Below, piece after piece: positions 44,879-53,149 of a stretch of 64,000 bases of DNA. How positions within the stretch are numbered: position 1 is the first letter of the stretch; each line of letters begins with the position of its first letter. Below the pieces are notes generated by a model. That model saw only the letters and a list, made by a program, of their open reading frames with translations, was not told the DNA's origin and did no database searches. This DNA is from Novosphingobium sp. (GTDB lineage Bacteria; Pseudomonadota; Alphaproteobacteria; Sphingomonadales; Sphingomonadaceae): NCBI RefSeq assembly GCF_027486195.1, contig NZ_JAIXPP010000093.1, positions 1 to 64,000 on the forward strand. The letters are read 5' to 3'. Both the position numbers and the translations under genes were made by a program.

Positions 44879-46213
44879 ATGGCCACCCAGCTCGCGCCCG
44901 AAGCGCCGTTCACTTATCGCTCATCGCCCACTGCGAACGAAGCGTTTGAGGCCTGGCTTGCCGCCAATCCGCAGGCCGCGCCGCACCACACGCAGCCTTG
45001 GGACGTCAGCGCCTCGGTGATCTATGTCGAGGACCGCTGGGGCCCGATCTTCGCTGAAATGCGAGAGCAGGCACCCGTCAACAAGGTCACCGGCACGCCG
45101 TATGGCGACTACTGGAATGTCACCACGCACAAGGCGATCCAGCACGTCGAATCGCTGCCAGAGCTGTTTTCCTCGGGATGGCAGCATGGCGGCATCACCA
45201 TCGGCGATCCGCCGGAAGGCACCGATCCGGTCAAGCTGGCCGAGCGGCAGATGCCGATGTTCATCGCGATGGACCGGCCCGAGCATACCGGCCAGCGCCG
45301 CACCGTGGCGCCCGCCTTCACGCCCGCCGAAATGGTGCGCATGGAAACGGAGATCCGTGCGCGAACCGGCGAAGTGCTCGACAGCCTGCCCTGGGGCGAG
45401 AAGTTCGACTGGGTCGACAAAGTCTCGATCGAGCTCACCACCGGCATGCTCGCGATCCTGTTCGGCTTCCCGTGGAAGGACCGCCGCCTCCTCACCTTCT
45501 GGTCCGACTGGGCCGGTGATGTAGAGCTGACGCTGGCGCCGGACCTTGCCGACCAGCGCTTCGAGATCTTGAGCGAGATGGCGCGCTATTTCCAGGGCCT
45601 GTGGATGGAGCGCATGGGCAAGGCGCCGACGCCCGATCTCATCTCGATGATGATCCATTCGCCGGCCATGGCGACGATGAGCCCGATGGAATTCATGGGC
45701 AATCTCGTGCTGCTGATCGTCGGTGGCAACGATACCACGCGCAACACGATGTCCGGCATCGTCCACGCGCTCGATCAGTTCCCCGATCAGCGCGCGCTAC
45801 TCGAAGCCGATCCCTCGCTGATCCCCAACGCGGTGCAGGAATGCCTGCGTATCGTGACGCCGCTGGCGCACATGCGCCGTACCTGCACGGCGGATACCGA
45901 GCTGTTTGGCCAGCAGGTCAAGGCAGGCGACAAGGTCATCATGTGGTACCTTTCGGCAAACCGCGACGAGACGGTGTTCGAAAACCCCGACAAGCTCATC
46001 ATCGATCGCCCCAATGCGCGCCGCCACCTTGCTTTCGGTTATGGCGTTCACCGCTGCGTTGGCGCGCGGCTTGCCGAACTGCAGCTGCGCGTGCTGCTCG
46101 AGGAAATGCACGAACGCAAGATGCGCGTGCGGGTGGCGGGCGATGTGAAGCGGGTGCGCGCCAACTTCGTCCATGGCTTCCGCAAGCTGGAAGTCGTGCT
46201 CGAGAAGCGCTGA
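44879..46213 (+). CDS. Cytochrome P450, CYP153 family (terminal alkane/fatty-acid hydroxylase type)
   Basis: 444-residue soluble P450. The I-helix reads LLIVGGNDTTRNTMSG, the CYP153 form; haem ligand Cys393 is in FGYGVHRCVGARLAE; the K-helix region is QECLRIVTPLAHMRR. Members hydroxylate the terminal carbon of alkanes, fatty acids or similar molecules using a 2Fe-2S ferredoxin and a flavin reductase. No ferredoxin gene is in the window; the reductase-like gene at 40194 may be the partner. GGAAGGA lies seven bases before the ATG. A hairpin (46222-46262) follows the stop. Confidence 0.94.
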   Translation: MATQLAPEAPFTYRSSPTANEAFEAWLAANPQAAPHHTQPWDVSASVIYVEDRWGPIFAEMREQAPVNKVTGTPYGDYWNVTTHKAIQHVESLPELFSSGWQHGGITIGDPPEGTDPVKLAERQMPMFIAMDRPEHTGQRRTVAPAFTPAEMVRMETEIRARTGEVLDSLPWGEKFDWVDKVSIELTTGMLAILFGFPWKDRRLLTFWSDWAGDVELTLAPDLADQRFEILSEMARYFQGLWMERMGKAPTPDLISMMIHSPAMATMSPMEFMGNLVLLIVGGNDTTRNTMSGIVHALDQFPDQRALLEADPSLIPNAVQECLRIVTPLAHMRRTCTADTELFGQQVKAGDKVIMWYLSANRDETVFENPDKLIIDRPNARRHLAFGYGVHRCVGARLAELQLRVLLEEMHERKMRVRVAGDVKRVRANFVHGFRKLEVVLEKR

Positions 46214-46221
46214 ATCAGGGC

Positions 46222-46262
46222 CCTGAACCTTTCCTATCCGATTCGGTCAGATTCGGTTCAGG
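46222..46262 (+). terminator. Possible terminator hairpin after the P450 gene
   Basis: CCTGAACC (46222-46229) pairs with GGTTCAGG (46255-46262) around a 25-base loop with its own short direct repeat. It sits 9 bases after the P450 stop but lacks a T-tract. Confidence 0.4.
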
Positions 46263-46284
46263 TAACTAGGGCTAGGAGGGTGGC

Positions 46285-46334
46285 GTCCCGCCGGTGGGCT
46301 TACCCGCCCCCCTCCCCAGCCCACCTGGCGGGAC
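46285..46334. repeat. Imperfect long hairpin between P450 and msrB genes
   Basis: Arms 46286-46299 and 46319-46333 match over 14 bp with one bulge; the ~19-base loop is C-rich. It lies 73 bases before the msrB start. It could be a terminator for upstream transcripts or a mobile palindromic repeat. Confidence 0.6.
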
Positions 46335-46406
46335 ATCTCCCCACCTCGATTGGCTCCACCCGAACGGTCCTCTTGATCGGCTCGGCAAGGCAGGGAATGT
46401 AACGGA

Positions 46407-46922
46407 ATGACTCATTCCCCCGAACCGGCTGCCATGAGACCTTCGCGCCGCAATTTCCTCGCCTTCCTCGCCGCCACGGCGGCCATGACAGCTGCCGCCT
46501 GCGGTGCGCCCGCCGCCGCGACGCGCAAGGGCACCTTCCCGCTGCGCCATACCGAAGCGGAGTGGCGCAAGATCCTGACGCCCGCGCAGTACTATATCCT
46601 GCGTGAGGAGGGGACCGAGCGGCCGTTCACTTCGGCGCTGCTGGGGGAACATCGCAAGGGCACTTTCACTTGTGCGGCTGACGGCAATGCCGTGTTCGCC
46701 TCCTCGACCAAGTTCGACAGCGGCACCGGCTGGCCCAGCTTCTGGACCCCGATCAAGGGCGGCATCGCCACGTCGGTCGATACCTCGTTCGGCACGACCC
46801 GCACCGAAGTGCATTGCACGCGCTGTGGCGGCCACCTCGGCCACGTGTTCGATGATGGCCCGCCGCCCACGGGCAAGCGCTATTGCATCAATGGTGATGC
46901 GCTGAAGTTCGTGCCGGCCTGA
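46407..46922 (+). CDS. msrB: Exported methionine-R-sulfoxide reductase (MsrB)
   Basis: 171-residue repair enzyme for oxidised methionine. A Tat-type signal is visible (SRRNFLAFLAATAAMTAAAC), so the mature enzyme should be periplasmic or membrane-tethered. The catalytic domain starts at about residue 43. Catalytic Cys160 is in KRYCINGD; DSGTGWPSFW and GGHLGHVFDDGP are family motifs. Of the two zinc CXXC pairs, Cys137/Cys140 (HCTRCGG) is intact but the first is reduced to Cys89 only (TCAAD). The resolving-Cys position in DSGxGWP is Thr. It must therefore be recycled differently from the standard form. Confidence 0.92.
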   Translation: MTHSPEPAAMRPSRRNFLAFLAATAAMTAAACGAPAAATRKGTFPLRHTEAEWRKILTPAQYYILREEGTERPFTSALLGEHRKGTFTCAADGNAVFASSTKFDSGTGWPSFWTPIKGGIATSVDTSFGTTRTEVHCTRCGGHLGHVFDDGPPPTGKRYCINGDALKFVPA

Positions 46923-46964
46923 AGGCGCTACCTTTTGGCGGTGCGCTGTGGCAACGCCGCCGCA

Positions 46965-47942
46965 ATGCGCGCGTTCAAACTCGCCCTGCTGATCCTCGCG
47001 CTTGTGCCGGTCACCTGGTTGCGGGCACCGAAGCCTGAACCCTCCAGCGATCCGGTGGTCCATCTCGCCGATCTGATGCCCACGCTGCGCAGCGATCTAC
47101 CGCAGATGGGTGCATTGCAGCTGGCAGGCGTCTGGCAGATCAAGGGCCGTGCGCGCAGCCTCGGCACGCTATCTGGGCTGGCCCGGACGGACGATGGCTT
47201 CGTGGCCGTGGGCGACCGGGGCGGCGTGCTCTGGTTCACGCGGCCTGACAGGGCGGGGGCAGGGCGCGCGCATCTCGATCGTCTGATCCATCTTGAATGG
47301 CGCAAGCACCGCTATGCCACCGATGCCGAATCGGTCTTTGTGGAGCCGGCGAGCGGCGATCTCGTTGTCGGCTACGAGGACAAGCCGATGCTGCAGCGCT
47401 TCAGCCCGGATCTTGCGCGGCATGAGGCAATCCCGCTGCCAGCGCTGGCCGAATGGCCGGAGAATCAGGGCGCCGAGGCGATGACGCGCCTTGCCGACGG
47501 GCGCACCCTGATCATTGGCGAGACCTATTCCCGCTGGCTGGACCGGACCCGCCATCCGGCTCTGATCTTTCCGGGTACGCCCCGGCCGTTCGAGGACCCG
47601 GAGCGATTTGTGCTCATCATGCCGGACGGTTACCGGCCGAGCGAACTGGCGCAGATGCCGGATGGCCGGCTGCTCGTGCTGGGGCGCCATTTCGGCCTCC
47701 TCGGCTTCCGCTCGGTCATCGTGGTGTTTGCCCCGCAGGATGTCCGCTCCGGCGCTGAGTTGACGCCGCAGGTGCTCGCCCGGATCGATGATCCGCGTAT
47801 CCGCGATAACTACGAAGGGATGACCGTGACACGCGAGGCCGATGGCAGCCAGGCGATCTGGCTGATCTCGGACAGCAACGAAATGGTCTGGGCGCAGCGA
47901 ACGCTACTGCTCAAGCTGCGAATCGGGCCGGAAGTCCGCTAG
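46965..47942 (+). CDS. Esterase-like phytase-family protein (PF13449 type), exported
   Basis: 325-residue predicted secreted beta-propeller protein. The N-terminus MRAFKLALLILALVPVTWL is a signal or anchor. Beta-propeller motifs include LSGLARTDDGFVAVGDRGG, DAESVFVEP, NQGAEAMTRLADGRTLIIGE and DNYEGMTVTREADGS, matching esterase-like-activity-of-phytase proteins. Substrate unknown. Start choice is uncertain: frames extend to GTG 46941 or TTG 46935 and none has a clear ribosome-binding site. It follows msrB by about 40 bases and may be cotranscribed. Confidence 0.85.
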   Translation: MRAFKLALLILALVPVTWLRAPKPEPSSDPVVHLADLMPTLRSDLPQMGALQLAGVWQIKGRARSLGTLSGLARTDDGFVAVGDRGGVLWFTRPDRAGAGRAHLDRLIHLEWRKHRYATDAESVFVEPASGDLVVGYEDKPMLQRFSPDLARHEAIPLPALAEWPENQGAEAMTRLADGRTLIIGETYSRWLDRTRHPALIFPGTPRPFEDPERFVLIMPDGYRPSELAQMPDGRLLVLGRHFGLLGFRSVIVVFAPQDVRSGAELTPQVLARIDDPRIRDNYEGMTVTREADGSQAIWLISDSNEMVWAQRTLLLKLRIGPEVR

Positions 47943-47960
47943 ACCCCGGCCCGTTCAGCG

Positions 47961-47981
47961 CGGGCGGCAGCTGGCCGCCCG
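47961..47981. terminator. Hairpin between convergent phytase-like and rpmB genes
   Basis: CGGGCGGC (47961-47968) pairs perfectly with GCCGCCCG (47974-47981) across a five-base loop. It lies between two convergent stops and probably acts in both directions, though no T-tract follows. Confidence 0.5.
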
Positions 47982-47990
47982 GCGGATTGA

Positions 47991-48275
47991 TCAGGCGGCA
48001 GTCGCCTTGGCCAGCTCGCGCTTCACCTTCAGCGCGCGCGGGCTGAGCTTGGTGTCCGACTGCTTGAGCAGCCAGTTGTCGAGCCCGCCGTTGTGCTCCA
48101 CCGAGCGCAGGCCGTGGGTCGAGACGCGGAACTTGAAGCTGCGATCGAGCTTCTCCGACATGAGCGTGACGTTCTGCAGGTTGGGCAGGAACAGACGCTT
48201 GGTCTTGTTGTTGGCGTGGCTCACGTTGTGGCCGACCTGGCGGCCCTTACCGGTCAGTTCGCAGATGCGCGACAT
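47991..48275 (-). CDS. rpmB: 50S ribosomal protein L28
   Basis: 94-residue large-subunit protein. [23 protein letters not shown] is the alphaproteobacterial L28 start; [13 protein letters not shown] and [15 protein letters not shown] follow. The frame is open to 48362 but homology fixes the ATG at 48275. It shares a 125-base divergent spacer with tadA. A TTGACT at 48347-48352 (minus strand) could be its -35. Confidence 0.98.
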   Translation of the reverse strand: MSRICELTGKGRQVGHNVSHANNKTKRLFLPNLQNVTLMSEKLDRSFKFRVSTHGLRSVEHNGGLDNWLLKQSDTKLSPRALKVKRELAKATAA

Positions 48276-48400
48276 GGCTGAAAACTCGCTTGGATTTGAA
48301 CGATCATGGATCGGGAAGGGCGCGCTTTTGCCGATCCGGGGGGCAAAGTCAAGGATTCGCACGTTGCGCTTGCAGCCCCACCCGCGCTAGCCCCGCCGGC

Positions 48401-48856
48401 ATGACTCGCTGGCCCCTTCCCGAACCCATGCGCATGGCGCTGGAAGCCGCGGCACAGGCGGCAGAAGTGGGCGAAGTGCCCATCGGGGCGGTGATCGTCA
48501 AGGACGGCGTGGTGATCGCCGCTGCGCATAATACGCCGCGCGCGGACCATGATCCCACTGCCCATGCCGAAGTCATGGCGATTCGCGCCGCCGCCGCGGC
48601 GCTGGGGCAAGCGCGGCTCACGGGCTGCGACTTGTGGGTGACGCTGGAGCCCTGCGCGATGTGTGCGGGTGCGATTGTCCACGCCCGGCTTGCGCGGATC
48701 TACTACGCGGCGAGCGACCCCAAGGGCGGGGCGGTGGAGCACGGCGCGAAAGTGTTCGACGCGCCGGGCTGCCTGCACCGGCCGGAGGTCTATTCGGGCA
48801 TCGGCGAGGCGGAAGCTGCGGAACTGCTGCGAGGCTTCTTCCGCGAGCGGCGTTAG
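48401..48856 (+). CDS. tadA: tRNA-specific adenosine deaminase
   Basis: 151-residue zinc deaminase that makes inosine at position 34 of tRNA-Arg. Zinc/catalytic residues are His55-Ala-Glu57 (HAEVMAIR) and Cys85/Cys88 (PCAMCAGAI). GCDLWVTLEPC and YYAASDPKGGAVEHG are TadA-specific. ATG 48401 chosen on homology; the frame continues upstream to 48290. Stop overlaps the convergent RNase T2 gene by 4 bases. Confidence 0.96.
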   Translation: MTRWPLPEPMRMALEAAAQAAEVGEVPIGAVIVKDGVVIAAAHNTPRADHDPTAHAEVMAIRAAAAALGQARLTGCDLWVTLEPCAMCAGAIVHARLARIYYAASDPKGGAVEHGAKVFDAPGCLHRPEVYSGIGEAEAAELLRGFFRERR

Positions 48857-49548
48857 CTGCCGCGCCAGATCTTCAGCGGGGCGGCGTCGCTGGCGCCCCG
48901 ATCAGCGCAGGGTGCTGGCAGGAAGTCCTTGCCGTAACAGACGTGGACTTCCTCCAGCCAGCCGCGCGCGTTCGCCTTCACGCGGATCGCGGCGGCGGGC
49001 AGGAACGGGGTGGCGGCGCGAAACGCGGTGCGCAGGTCTCCGGCGGTGAGGCCGGGGCGGCGCGAGAGGCGCATCATGTCAGGATAGCGCAGCGAACGCA
49101 GCAGGGCGGCGCCGGCCTTGAAGTAGCCCTCTGGCCTGCCCGCCATGCAGGCGCCGTGCTTGGCCCATTCGTGCGCGAGGAGCGCGGGCGAGGGGGTCAT
49201 GCACAAGTTGCGGCGCACCGTTTCGGCGGAGAGCGGCGCGGCCTCGCACCACTGCGGCCAATTGCCGGGCGTCGCTTCGGGCCACAGGCCGTGGAGGATG
49301 AAGCCGAAGCGCCCCAGTTCGCCGCCGCACTGATAGGCGGCACGCGGATCGCGCGCGCGGCTGCGGCAGTATTCCGGCGACCAGCTGAGCGCGAGGGTAT
49401 AGCCCGCGATCGGCAGCACCCGGCGCGGGCCATCCGGCACCGGCAAGGCGGGCGCGGCCAATTGCGGCGGCAAGCGGCATTGCGGAACCTCGGCCTGCGC
49501 CGAAGCGGGAAGCGCGAGGGCCAGCGCCGCAAGAGCGATCACGCGCAT
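48853..49548 (-). CDS. Secreted ribonuclease T2
   Basis: 231-residue exported endoribonuclease that cleaves RNA without base preference through a cyclic phosphate. Signal peptide MRVIALAALALALPASAQA. CAS motifs: FILHGLWPE with His86, and HEWAKHGAC with His126, Glu127, His131. Eight or so Cys suggest disulfides (pairs around 61/74/101/116/134). In bacteria it is periplasmic (like RNase I) and scavenges RNA. ATG 49548 lies on the stop of the upstream membrane-protein gene (1-base overlap). Confidence 0.95.
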   Translation of the reverse strand: MRVIALAALALALPASAQAEVPQCRLPPQLAAPALPVPDGPRRVLPIAGYTLALSWSPEYCRSRARDPRAAYQCGGELGRFGFILHGLWPEATPGNWPQWCEAAPLSAETVRRNLCMTPSPALLAHEWAKHGACMAGRPEGYFKAGAALLRSLRYPDMMRLSRRPGLTAGDLRTAFRAATPFLPAAAIRVKANARGWLEEVHVCYGKDFLPAPCADRGASDAAPLKIWRGS

Positions 49549-49976
49549 CAGTTGAATGTGGACACGTCGACCATCTGGTTCTGCCCCTTGCTGCGCAGCC
49601 AATCGGCGGCATCGCGCCGGAACAGGAACACCACCGCAACAAATTGCAGCAGCGTGACCAGCGTGGTCAGCAGGGCTTCGAGAGGAGAGGAAGAGAACAT
49701 CATCGCCAGCATGGGGACGGTGCCGATCATGCCGAGCAGGGTGATGACCACGAGAAGCCATTTTGCGATGTTGCTGGCCCGGCGCGCGATCAGATACCAG
49801 AACAGGAACGTCAGCCCGTAGCCGACCGCCATCAGGATCAGCAGCGCGAAAGGGCTCATGGCGTCACTGCTGCTGAAGCCGAGTAGCCCGATGGCATTGA
49901 GCAACTGGGTCAGCAGACTGATTGCAGTGCCACCGAGATAGAACTGTTCGAAGCGGATGATCGACTGCGGTCTCAA
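49548..49976 (-). CDS. Four-helix membrane protein of unknown function
   Basis: 142-residue inner-membrane protein. Four hydrophobic helices at about 12-34, 43-65, 70-95 and 100-120 with short loops; the C-terminus (FRRDAADWLRSKGQNQ) is cytoplasmic-looking. No family recognised beyond general small sphingomonad membrane proteins. It is translationally coupled to the RNase T2 gene downstream, which suggests they are made together. Confidence 0.75.
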   Translation of the reverse strand: MRPQSIIRFEQFYLGGTAISLLTQLLNAIGLLGFSSSDAMSPFALLILMAVGYGLTFLFWYLIARRASNIAKWLLVVITLLGMIGTVPMLAMMFSSSPLEALLTTLVTLLQFVAVVFLFRRDAADWLRSKGQNQMVDVSTFN

Positions 49977-50046
49977 TGCGCGGGTCCCCGTGATCGCTGT
50001 GCGGCCAGACTAGCATGCAGCGAGCAGGCGGCAATTGCGAGACAGT

Positions 50047-50910
50047 TCAAAGCGGCGTGAAATCGAGGCCGATATCGGCTGCCGGCGCGCTTTGCGTGAG
50101 GCGACCCACAGAGACGTAGTCCACGCCCGAGGCGGCGATTGCGCCGATGGTTTCGAGGCGCACGCCGCCCGATGCCTCGCACGGCGCGCGGCCTGCAACG
50201 AGCGCAACGGCCTCGCGCAGCAGGTCCGGCCCCATATTGTCGAGCAGCAGGCGGGTAGCTCCCGCATCCAGCGCGGGCTCGATCTGGTCGATGTGATCAA
50301 CCTCGCAGATCACCTCGCGCACCCCTGCGGCGAGCGCGCGGCGCACCGCCTCGGCCACCCCGCCCGCGACGAGCACGTGGTTATCTTTGATCATCGCCGC
50401 GTCCCACAGCCCCATGCGGTGGTTAACCCCGCCGCCGGTGCGCACGGCGTATTTCTCAAGATGCCTGAGGCCCGGAATGGTCTTGCGCGTATCGAGCAGC
50501 TTCGCGCGCGTGTCCCCCATCGCATCGACATACTGGCGCGTGAGCGTGGCAACGCCCGAGAGGTGCTGCACGGTGTTAAGCGCGCTGCGTTCAGCGGTGA
50601 GCATGGCGCGGGCTGAGCCGGTGAGGCGCATCAGCGCGGAACCGGGGGCAACTTGCGCGCCCTCTTCGACAAGCACTTCGATTTCCATCGCCGGATCGAG
50701 CGCGCGGAAGAAGGCGGCAGAGATGGGGAGCCCGCAGACGGTGATCGCATCGCGGCTGTCCATCACCCCGGCAAAGCGCGCGTCCGCCGGGATCACGCTT
50801 TCGCAGGTCACATCATGCCCGCCGCCGGGCAGACCCTGCCCAAGATCCTCGGCCAGCGTGGCGGCGACGAAGGCATCGAGATCAAAGCCGGGGAGGGTGA
50901 AAGTGGTCAT
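50047..50910 (-). CDS. nadC: Quinolinate phosphoribosyltransferase
   Basis: 287-residue enzyme of NAD synthesis that joins quinolinate to PRPP, giving nicotinate mononucleotide. Marks are DLGQGLPGGGHDVTCE near the N-terminus, LSGVATLTRQYVDA, LDTRKTIPGLRHLEKYAVRTGGG (substrate Arg/Lys) and the C-terminal ETIGAIAASGVDYVSVGRLT. It stands alone, with a long palindrome in the 186 bases upstream. Confidence 0.97.
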   Translation of the reverse strand: MTTFTLPGFDLDAFVAATLAEDLGQGLPGGGHDVTCESVIPADARFAGVMDSRDAITVCGLPISAAFFRALDPAMEIEVLVEEGAQVAPGSALMRLTGSARAMLTAERSALNTVQHLSGVATLTRQYVDAMGDTRAKLLDTRKTIPGLRHLEKYAVRTGGGVNHRMGLWDAAMIKDNHVLVAGGVAEAVRRALAAGVREVICEVDHIDQIEPALDAGATRLLLDNMGPDLLREAVALVAGRAPCEASGGVRLETIGAIAASGVDYVSVGRLTQSAPAADIGLDFTPL

Positions 50911-50973
50911 GCAGAGGGCTTACCCACGCGCCGTAGGTGTGTCGAGATACTGCACCAAAGGTGCTTCGCTCAG

Positions 50974-51065
50974 TTTCTCGCAGAGACGCAAAGGGAAAGG
51001 AGGCCACAGAGGGGAAGCGCGCCAACTCTGCGCCCTTCCTTCTTTCTCTGCGTCTCTGCGAGAAA
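50974..51065. repeat. 92-bp palindromic element with perfect 17-bp arms
   Basis: Arms 50974-50990 (TTTCTCGCAGAGACGCA) and 51049-51065 are exactly complementary, and the inner bases continue to pair imperfectly (A/G-rich left, C/T-rich right). It occupies the gap between nadC and the LytTR regulator, both on the minus strand. It looks like a non-autonomous palindromic repeat (REP- or MITE-like); no transposase is present. Confidence 0.8.
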
Positions 51066-51096
51066 CCCGTTCAAAGCCTGCGGCGCAATCCTGCAC

Positions 51097-51894
51097 TCAA
51101 TGCACGAAGCGCGCCACCACATCGCGGTACGAGCGCGAAACCTTCACTTCCGAGCCCGAATCGAGCACGAGGAAGCATTCGCCGTTGGTGTGCGGCTTCA
51201 CCTGCCGCACGCGGTCGAGGTTGACGATCTTCGAGCGGTGCACGCGCTGGAACACGCGCGGATCGAGCCGGCGTTCGAGGTCCTTCATCGTCTCGCGCAG
51301 GATCAGCGAATTGTCGCCGGTGTAGATGCACATATAGTCGCCCGCCGCCTCGATCCGCTCGATCGTATCGACATCGACGCGGAAGATCTGGCCGCGGTCC
51401 TTGATGTTGATGAGCTTCTCGAATCGGCCGACCGCAGGCTCGCTGTCGTCGGGCATCGAATCCATCGCATCGGGAGCGACTTCGGCGAGCACGGTCTTCA
51501 ATTTCTCCGCCTCTTCCAGCCCGCGCTTTTCAGCAAGGCGGGTGCGCGCGCGGTCGAGCGCGTCGGCAAGGCGGGCTGGCTCGACGGGCTTGAGGAGATA
51601 GTCGACCGCATTGGCCTCGAACGCGCGGATGGCGTGCTCGGAATAGGCGGTGACGAAGACGAACAGCGGCGGATCGATCTCGATCACCCCGCTCACCACG
51701 CTGAACCCGTCGAACCCGGGCATCTGGATATCGCAGAACACCAGATCGGGCTTCTCGGTCTTGATCTTGCGGATCGCCTCGCGCCCGTTGGAGCAGGTGT
51801 CGATGATCTCGACATCGGGGAAGGCTTCAAGCCGAAGCTGGAGGCCCTGGATCGCGAGCTTTTCGTCATCGACGAGGATCGTGCGAATGGTCAT
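51097..51894 (-). CDS. LytTR-family response regulator (LytR/AlgR type)
   Basis: 265-residue two-component regulator. Receiver domain: acidic pocket Asp9/Asp10, phosphoacceptor Asp55 (VFCDIQMPG), switch Thr in FVTAYSEHA, Lys102 (LLKPVEP). A ~40-residue linker leads to the LytTR DNA-binding domain, about 165-262 (INIKDRGQIFRVDVDTIERIEAAGDYMCIYT...VKVSRSYRDVVARF). It lies 3 bases after the histidine kinase gene, its cognate partner. Confidence 0.95.
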   Translation of the reverse strand: MTIRTILVDDEKLAIQGLQLRLEAFPDVEIIDTCSNGREAIRKIKTEKPDLVFCDIQMPGFDGFSVVSGVIEIDPPLFVFVTAYSEHAIRAFEANAVDYLLKPVEPARLADALDRARTRLAEKRGLEEAEKLKTVLAEVAPDAMDSMPDDSEPAVGRFEKLINIKDRGQIFRVDVDTIERIEAAGDYMCIYTGDNSLILRETMKDLERRLDPRVFQRVHRSKIVNLDRVRQVKPHTNGECFLVLDSGSEVKVSRSYRDVVARFVH

Positions 51895-51897
51895 GCG

Positions 51898-53055
51898 CTA
51901 CCTTTGCTGTGTCGCGAGCTGCGCGGCAGACTGCTGATGGGGGGCTATCTCACGCGCTTCGAAGGGCAGTTCGATCACCACCATGAAGCCTCCACCCGGC
52001 CGCTCGCCGATTTCGAACCGCTGGTTCTCGCCATAGGCCTGGGCGAGCCGGTCGCGGATATTGGCGAGGCCGACGCGCGTGGAGTCCGATTGAGAACTGG
52101 TCACGCCGAACAATGTCGAGGGGTCGGTGCCCGGTTGCAAGCCCGGGCCGGTGTCGGACACGGTGACACGCAGCACCGGGCCGACGAGTTGCGCCGCGAT
52201 GGTGATCGTGGCCCCTTCCTCGAGCGGGCTGACACCATACTTGATCGCGTTTTCCACCAGCGGCTGGAGCAGCAGCGAGGGCATCAGCGCGGGCGAGGCC
52301 TCATCGTCGATGCGGAATTCGGTGCCGAGGCGCTCCTCGAAGCGCATCCGCTCGATATCGAGGTAGAGCTTCAGCGTCTCGACTTCCTGCGCCACCGTCA
52401 CGCGCCCGGTCGGCTCGTTTATCAGGGTGTAACGCAGGAACGAGGAAAGCCGGCTCAGCATCGCATTGGCGGGCTCTGTCTGCTTGAGCAGCACCAGCGT
52501 CGAAATCGAATTGAGCGTGTTGAACAGGAAGTGCGGGTTGAGCTGGTAGCGCAGCATGGCCAGCTGCGCCGAAGTGGCCTGTGCTTCCAGCCGCATCAGC
52601 TGGTCGTTCTGCTCTTCCACCTGCACATAGAAGTTGATCGCGTAATAGAGCGCCGACCACGCGCCGAGCAGCGTGAGATCGAGGTAGAACACGCCGAGGA
52701 ACAGCTGCGCGAAGCCGGAATCGCCGTCCGTCCGGTAGAGGCTTATCACCCAGGAATCGATGAAGGCATAGAGCCCGACTGCGATGGCAAGAACGACCGA
52801 GGTGATGCCCCAGGTGATCAGCGGCGTGCGGTTGATCAGCGCGCGGTAGATCACCGAGAGGATCAGCGAGATTGAAAAGCCGGTGATCGTGGCGATCAGC
52901 ACAATGATGAGGAACGACCAGGGCTGCGCATTGGCAAGGCTGGACAGCGCGCGCAGCAACATCGCGCCGCCCCAGCCAAGCATCTGCAGACGCCAGAAGG
53001 CGCGGTTCTTGTTGCCGAAGAACGGCGTGGGGCGCAGCGGCAGCTTCATTGCCAT
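51898..53055 (-). CDS. LytS-like sensor histidine kinase (PF06580 type)
   Basis: 385-residue inner-membrane kinase with about four helices in residues 25-140 (5TM-like input), a short coiled coil, then the His_kinase domain with phosphoacceptor His165 in LRYQLNPHFLFNTLNSIS and the ATPase domain (PLVENAIKYGV, DTGPGLQPG, GVGLANI-like STRVGLANIRDRL). Cognate to the LytTR regulator 3 bases downstream. ATG 53055 is preferred because the next residues match family starts; GTG 53091 is possible. The signal sensed is unknown. Confidence 0.93.
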   Translation of the reverse strand: MAMKLPLRPTPFFGNKNRAFWRLQMLGWGGAMLLRALSSLANAQPWSFLIIVLIATITGFSISLILSVIYRALINRTPLITWGITSVVLAIAVGLYAFIDSWVISLYRTDGDSGFAQLFLGVFYLDLTLLGAWSALYYAINFYVQVEEQNDQLMRLEAQATSAQLAMLRYQLNPHFLFNTLNSISTLVLLKQTEPANAMLSRLSSFLRYTLINEPTGRVTVAQEVETLKLYLDIERMRFEERLGTEFRIDDEASPALMPSLLLQPLVENAIKYGVSPLEEGATITIAAQLVGPVLRVTVSDTGPGLQPGTDPSTLFGVTSSQSDSTRVGLANIRDRLAQAYGENQRFEIGERPGGGFMVVIELPFEAREIAPHQQSAAQLATQQR

Positions 53056-53149
53056 GGGGGATGTGTAGCCCACAGTTTGCCATCGCGCCACAGGTGGGCT
53101 TTGCGTGGCTGGGTAAACCGGTTATCCTCCCGCAAAACGGGAGAGAACC

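Noticed and set aside
48324..48352. rpmB promoter with TTGACT -35
   Set aside because: The -35 is good, but the base run at the 17-base spacing (AAAAGC) is a poor -10, so it is only mentioned under rpmB.
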